Source of the DNA: Candidatus Sulfopaludibacter sp. SbA3
GTDB taxonomy: Bacteria; Acidobacteriota; Terriglobia; Bryobacterales; Bryobacteraceae
Length of the DNA stretch: 14,245 nt
Direction: 5' to 3'
Assembly: GCA_945900935.1 (NCBI GenBank)
Contig: CAMDKT010000074.1
Span: forward strand, 1 to 14,245
Part shown: positions 14,200 through 14,245 of the stretch, in pieces
Numbering within the stretch: the first letter of the stretch is position 1
How the letters are laid out: each line of letters begins with the position of its first letter
The notes under the pieces: generated by a model
Told to the model about the DNA's origin: nothing
Databases searched by the model: none
What the model saw: the letters and a program-made list of their open reading frames with translations, nothing else
Position numbers and translations under genes: made by a program

Positions 14200-14245
14200 A
14201 TGGTTATACAGAACCAGATCAAGCGGGCTTTGTCGCAGCCTCCGG
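14200..14245 (+). CDS. Possible 5' end of a gene cut by the window edge
   Basis: An ATG at 14200 opens MVIQNQIKRALSQPP and runs off the window. The sequence has the look of a polar, helical protein start, but 15 codons are too few to identify it. No Shine-Dalgarno is seen. A weak promoter would start the transcript at about the ATG itself. Continuation beyond the edge decides whether this is a gene. Confidence 0.25.
   Translation, partial: MVIQNQIKRALSQPP

Noticed and set aside
1..14245. CRISPR array, tRNA, rRNA, insertion sequence or prophage genes
   Set aside because: No regularly spaced repeats, cloverleaf-like sequences, transposase or phage motifs were seen by reading both strands; a short tRNA could still be missed without a search tool.

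Overview
The window most likely comes from an Acidobacteriota genome of the Bryobacter/Solibacter type. Three things point there: a C-terminal piece of an Oar-like TonB-dependent receptor ending in RQIQFGMRLSY, a decayed PEP-CTERM protein with VPEPRTWAML, and an overall moderately GC-rich composition. This assignment is inference from family knowledge; there is no rRNA or other taxonomic marker. The window has ten genes I am confident of, a likely partial gene at the right edge and two pseudogenes.

Left part (1-6103, + strand): a compact surface-polysaccharide operon. gmd and fcl make GDP-L-fucose from GDP-mannose. A small coiled-coil protein follows, then a fused GT4-GT2 glycosyltransferase of 782 aa, then a GT2 glycosyltransferase. 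Genes 3-4 overlap by ATGA and genes 4-5 by GTGA, so translational coupling is likely. The leader (1-145) holds a perfect palindrome, TTGAACA-TC-TGTTCAA, that fits the GAAC-N4-GTTC type of LexA box, plus repeated CAAGAC motifs.

Middle (6100-8075, - strand): a second, convergent mini-operon with another GT2 enzyme and a divergent GDP-mannose 4,6-dehydratase paralogue. Both proteins are related to ones in the left operon, so the locus looks like two facing cassettes built from the same gene families. They meet with overlapping stop codons at CTAA (6100-6103).

Right part (8395-14245): a divergently placed feoA-feoB ferrous iron uptake operon (ATGA overlap, strong TTGACA-17-TATCCT promoter); a decayed PEP-CTERM protein; a HicB/HicA-type toxin-antitoxin pair; proS encoding the archaeal/eukaryotic-type (ProS type 3) prolyl-tRNA synthetase on the - strand, again meeting its neighbour at a CTAA stop overlap (11690-11693); an internally deleted TonB-dependent receptor remnant; and perhaps the first 15 codons of another gene at the right edge. 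No tRNA, rRNA, CRISPR array or insertion sequence was seen. The most rewarding points are the coiled-coil/fused glycosyltransferase pair, the modular C-terminal domain on two of the three GT2 enzymes, the LexA-like box before a polysaccharide operon, and gene decay around the toxin-antitoxin pair.
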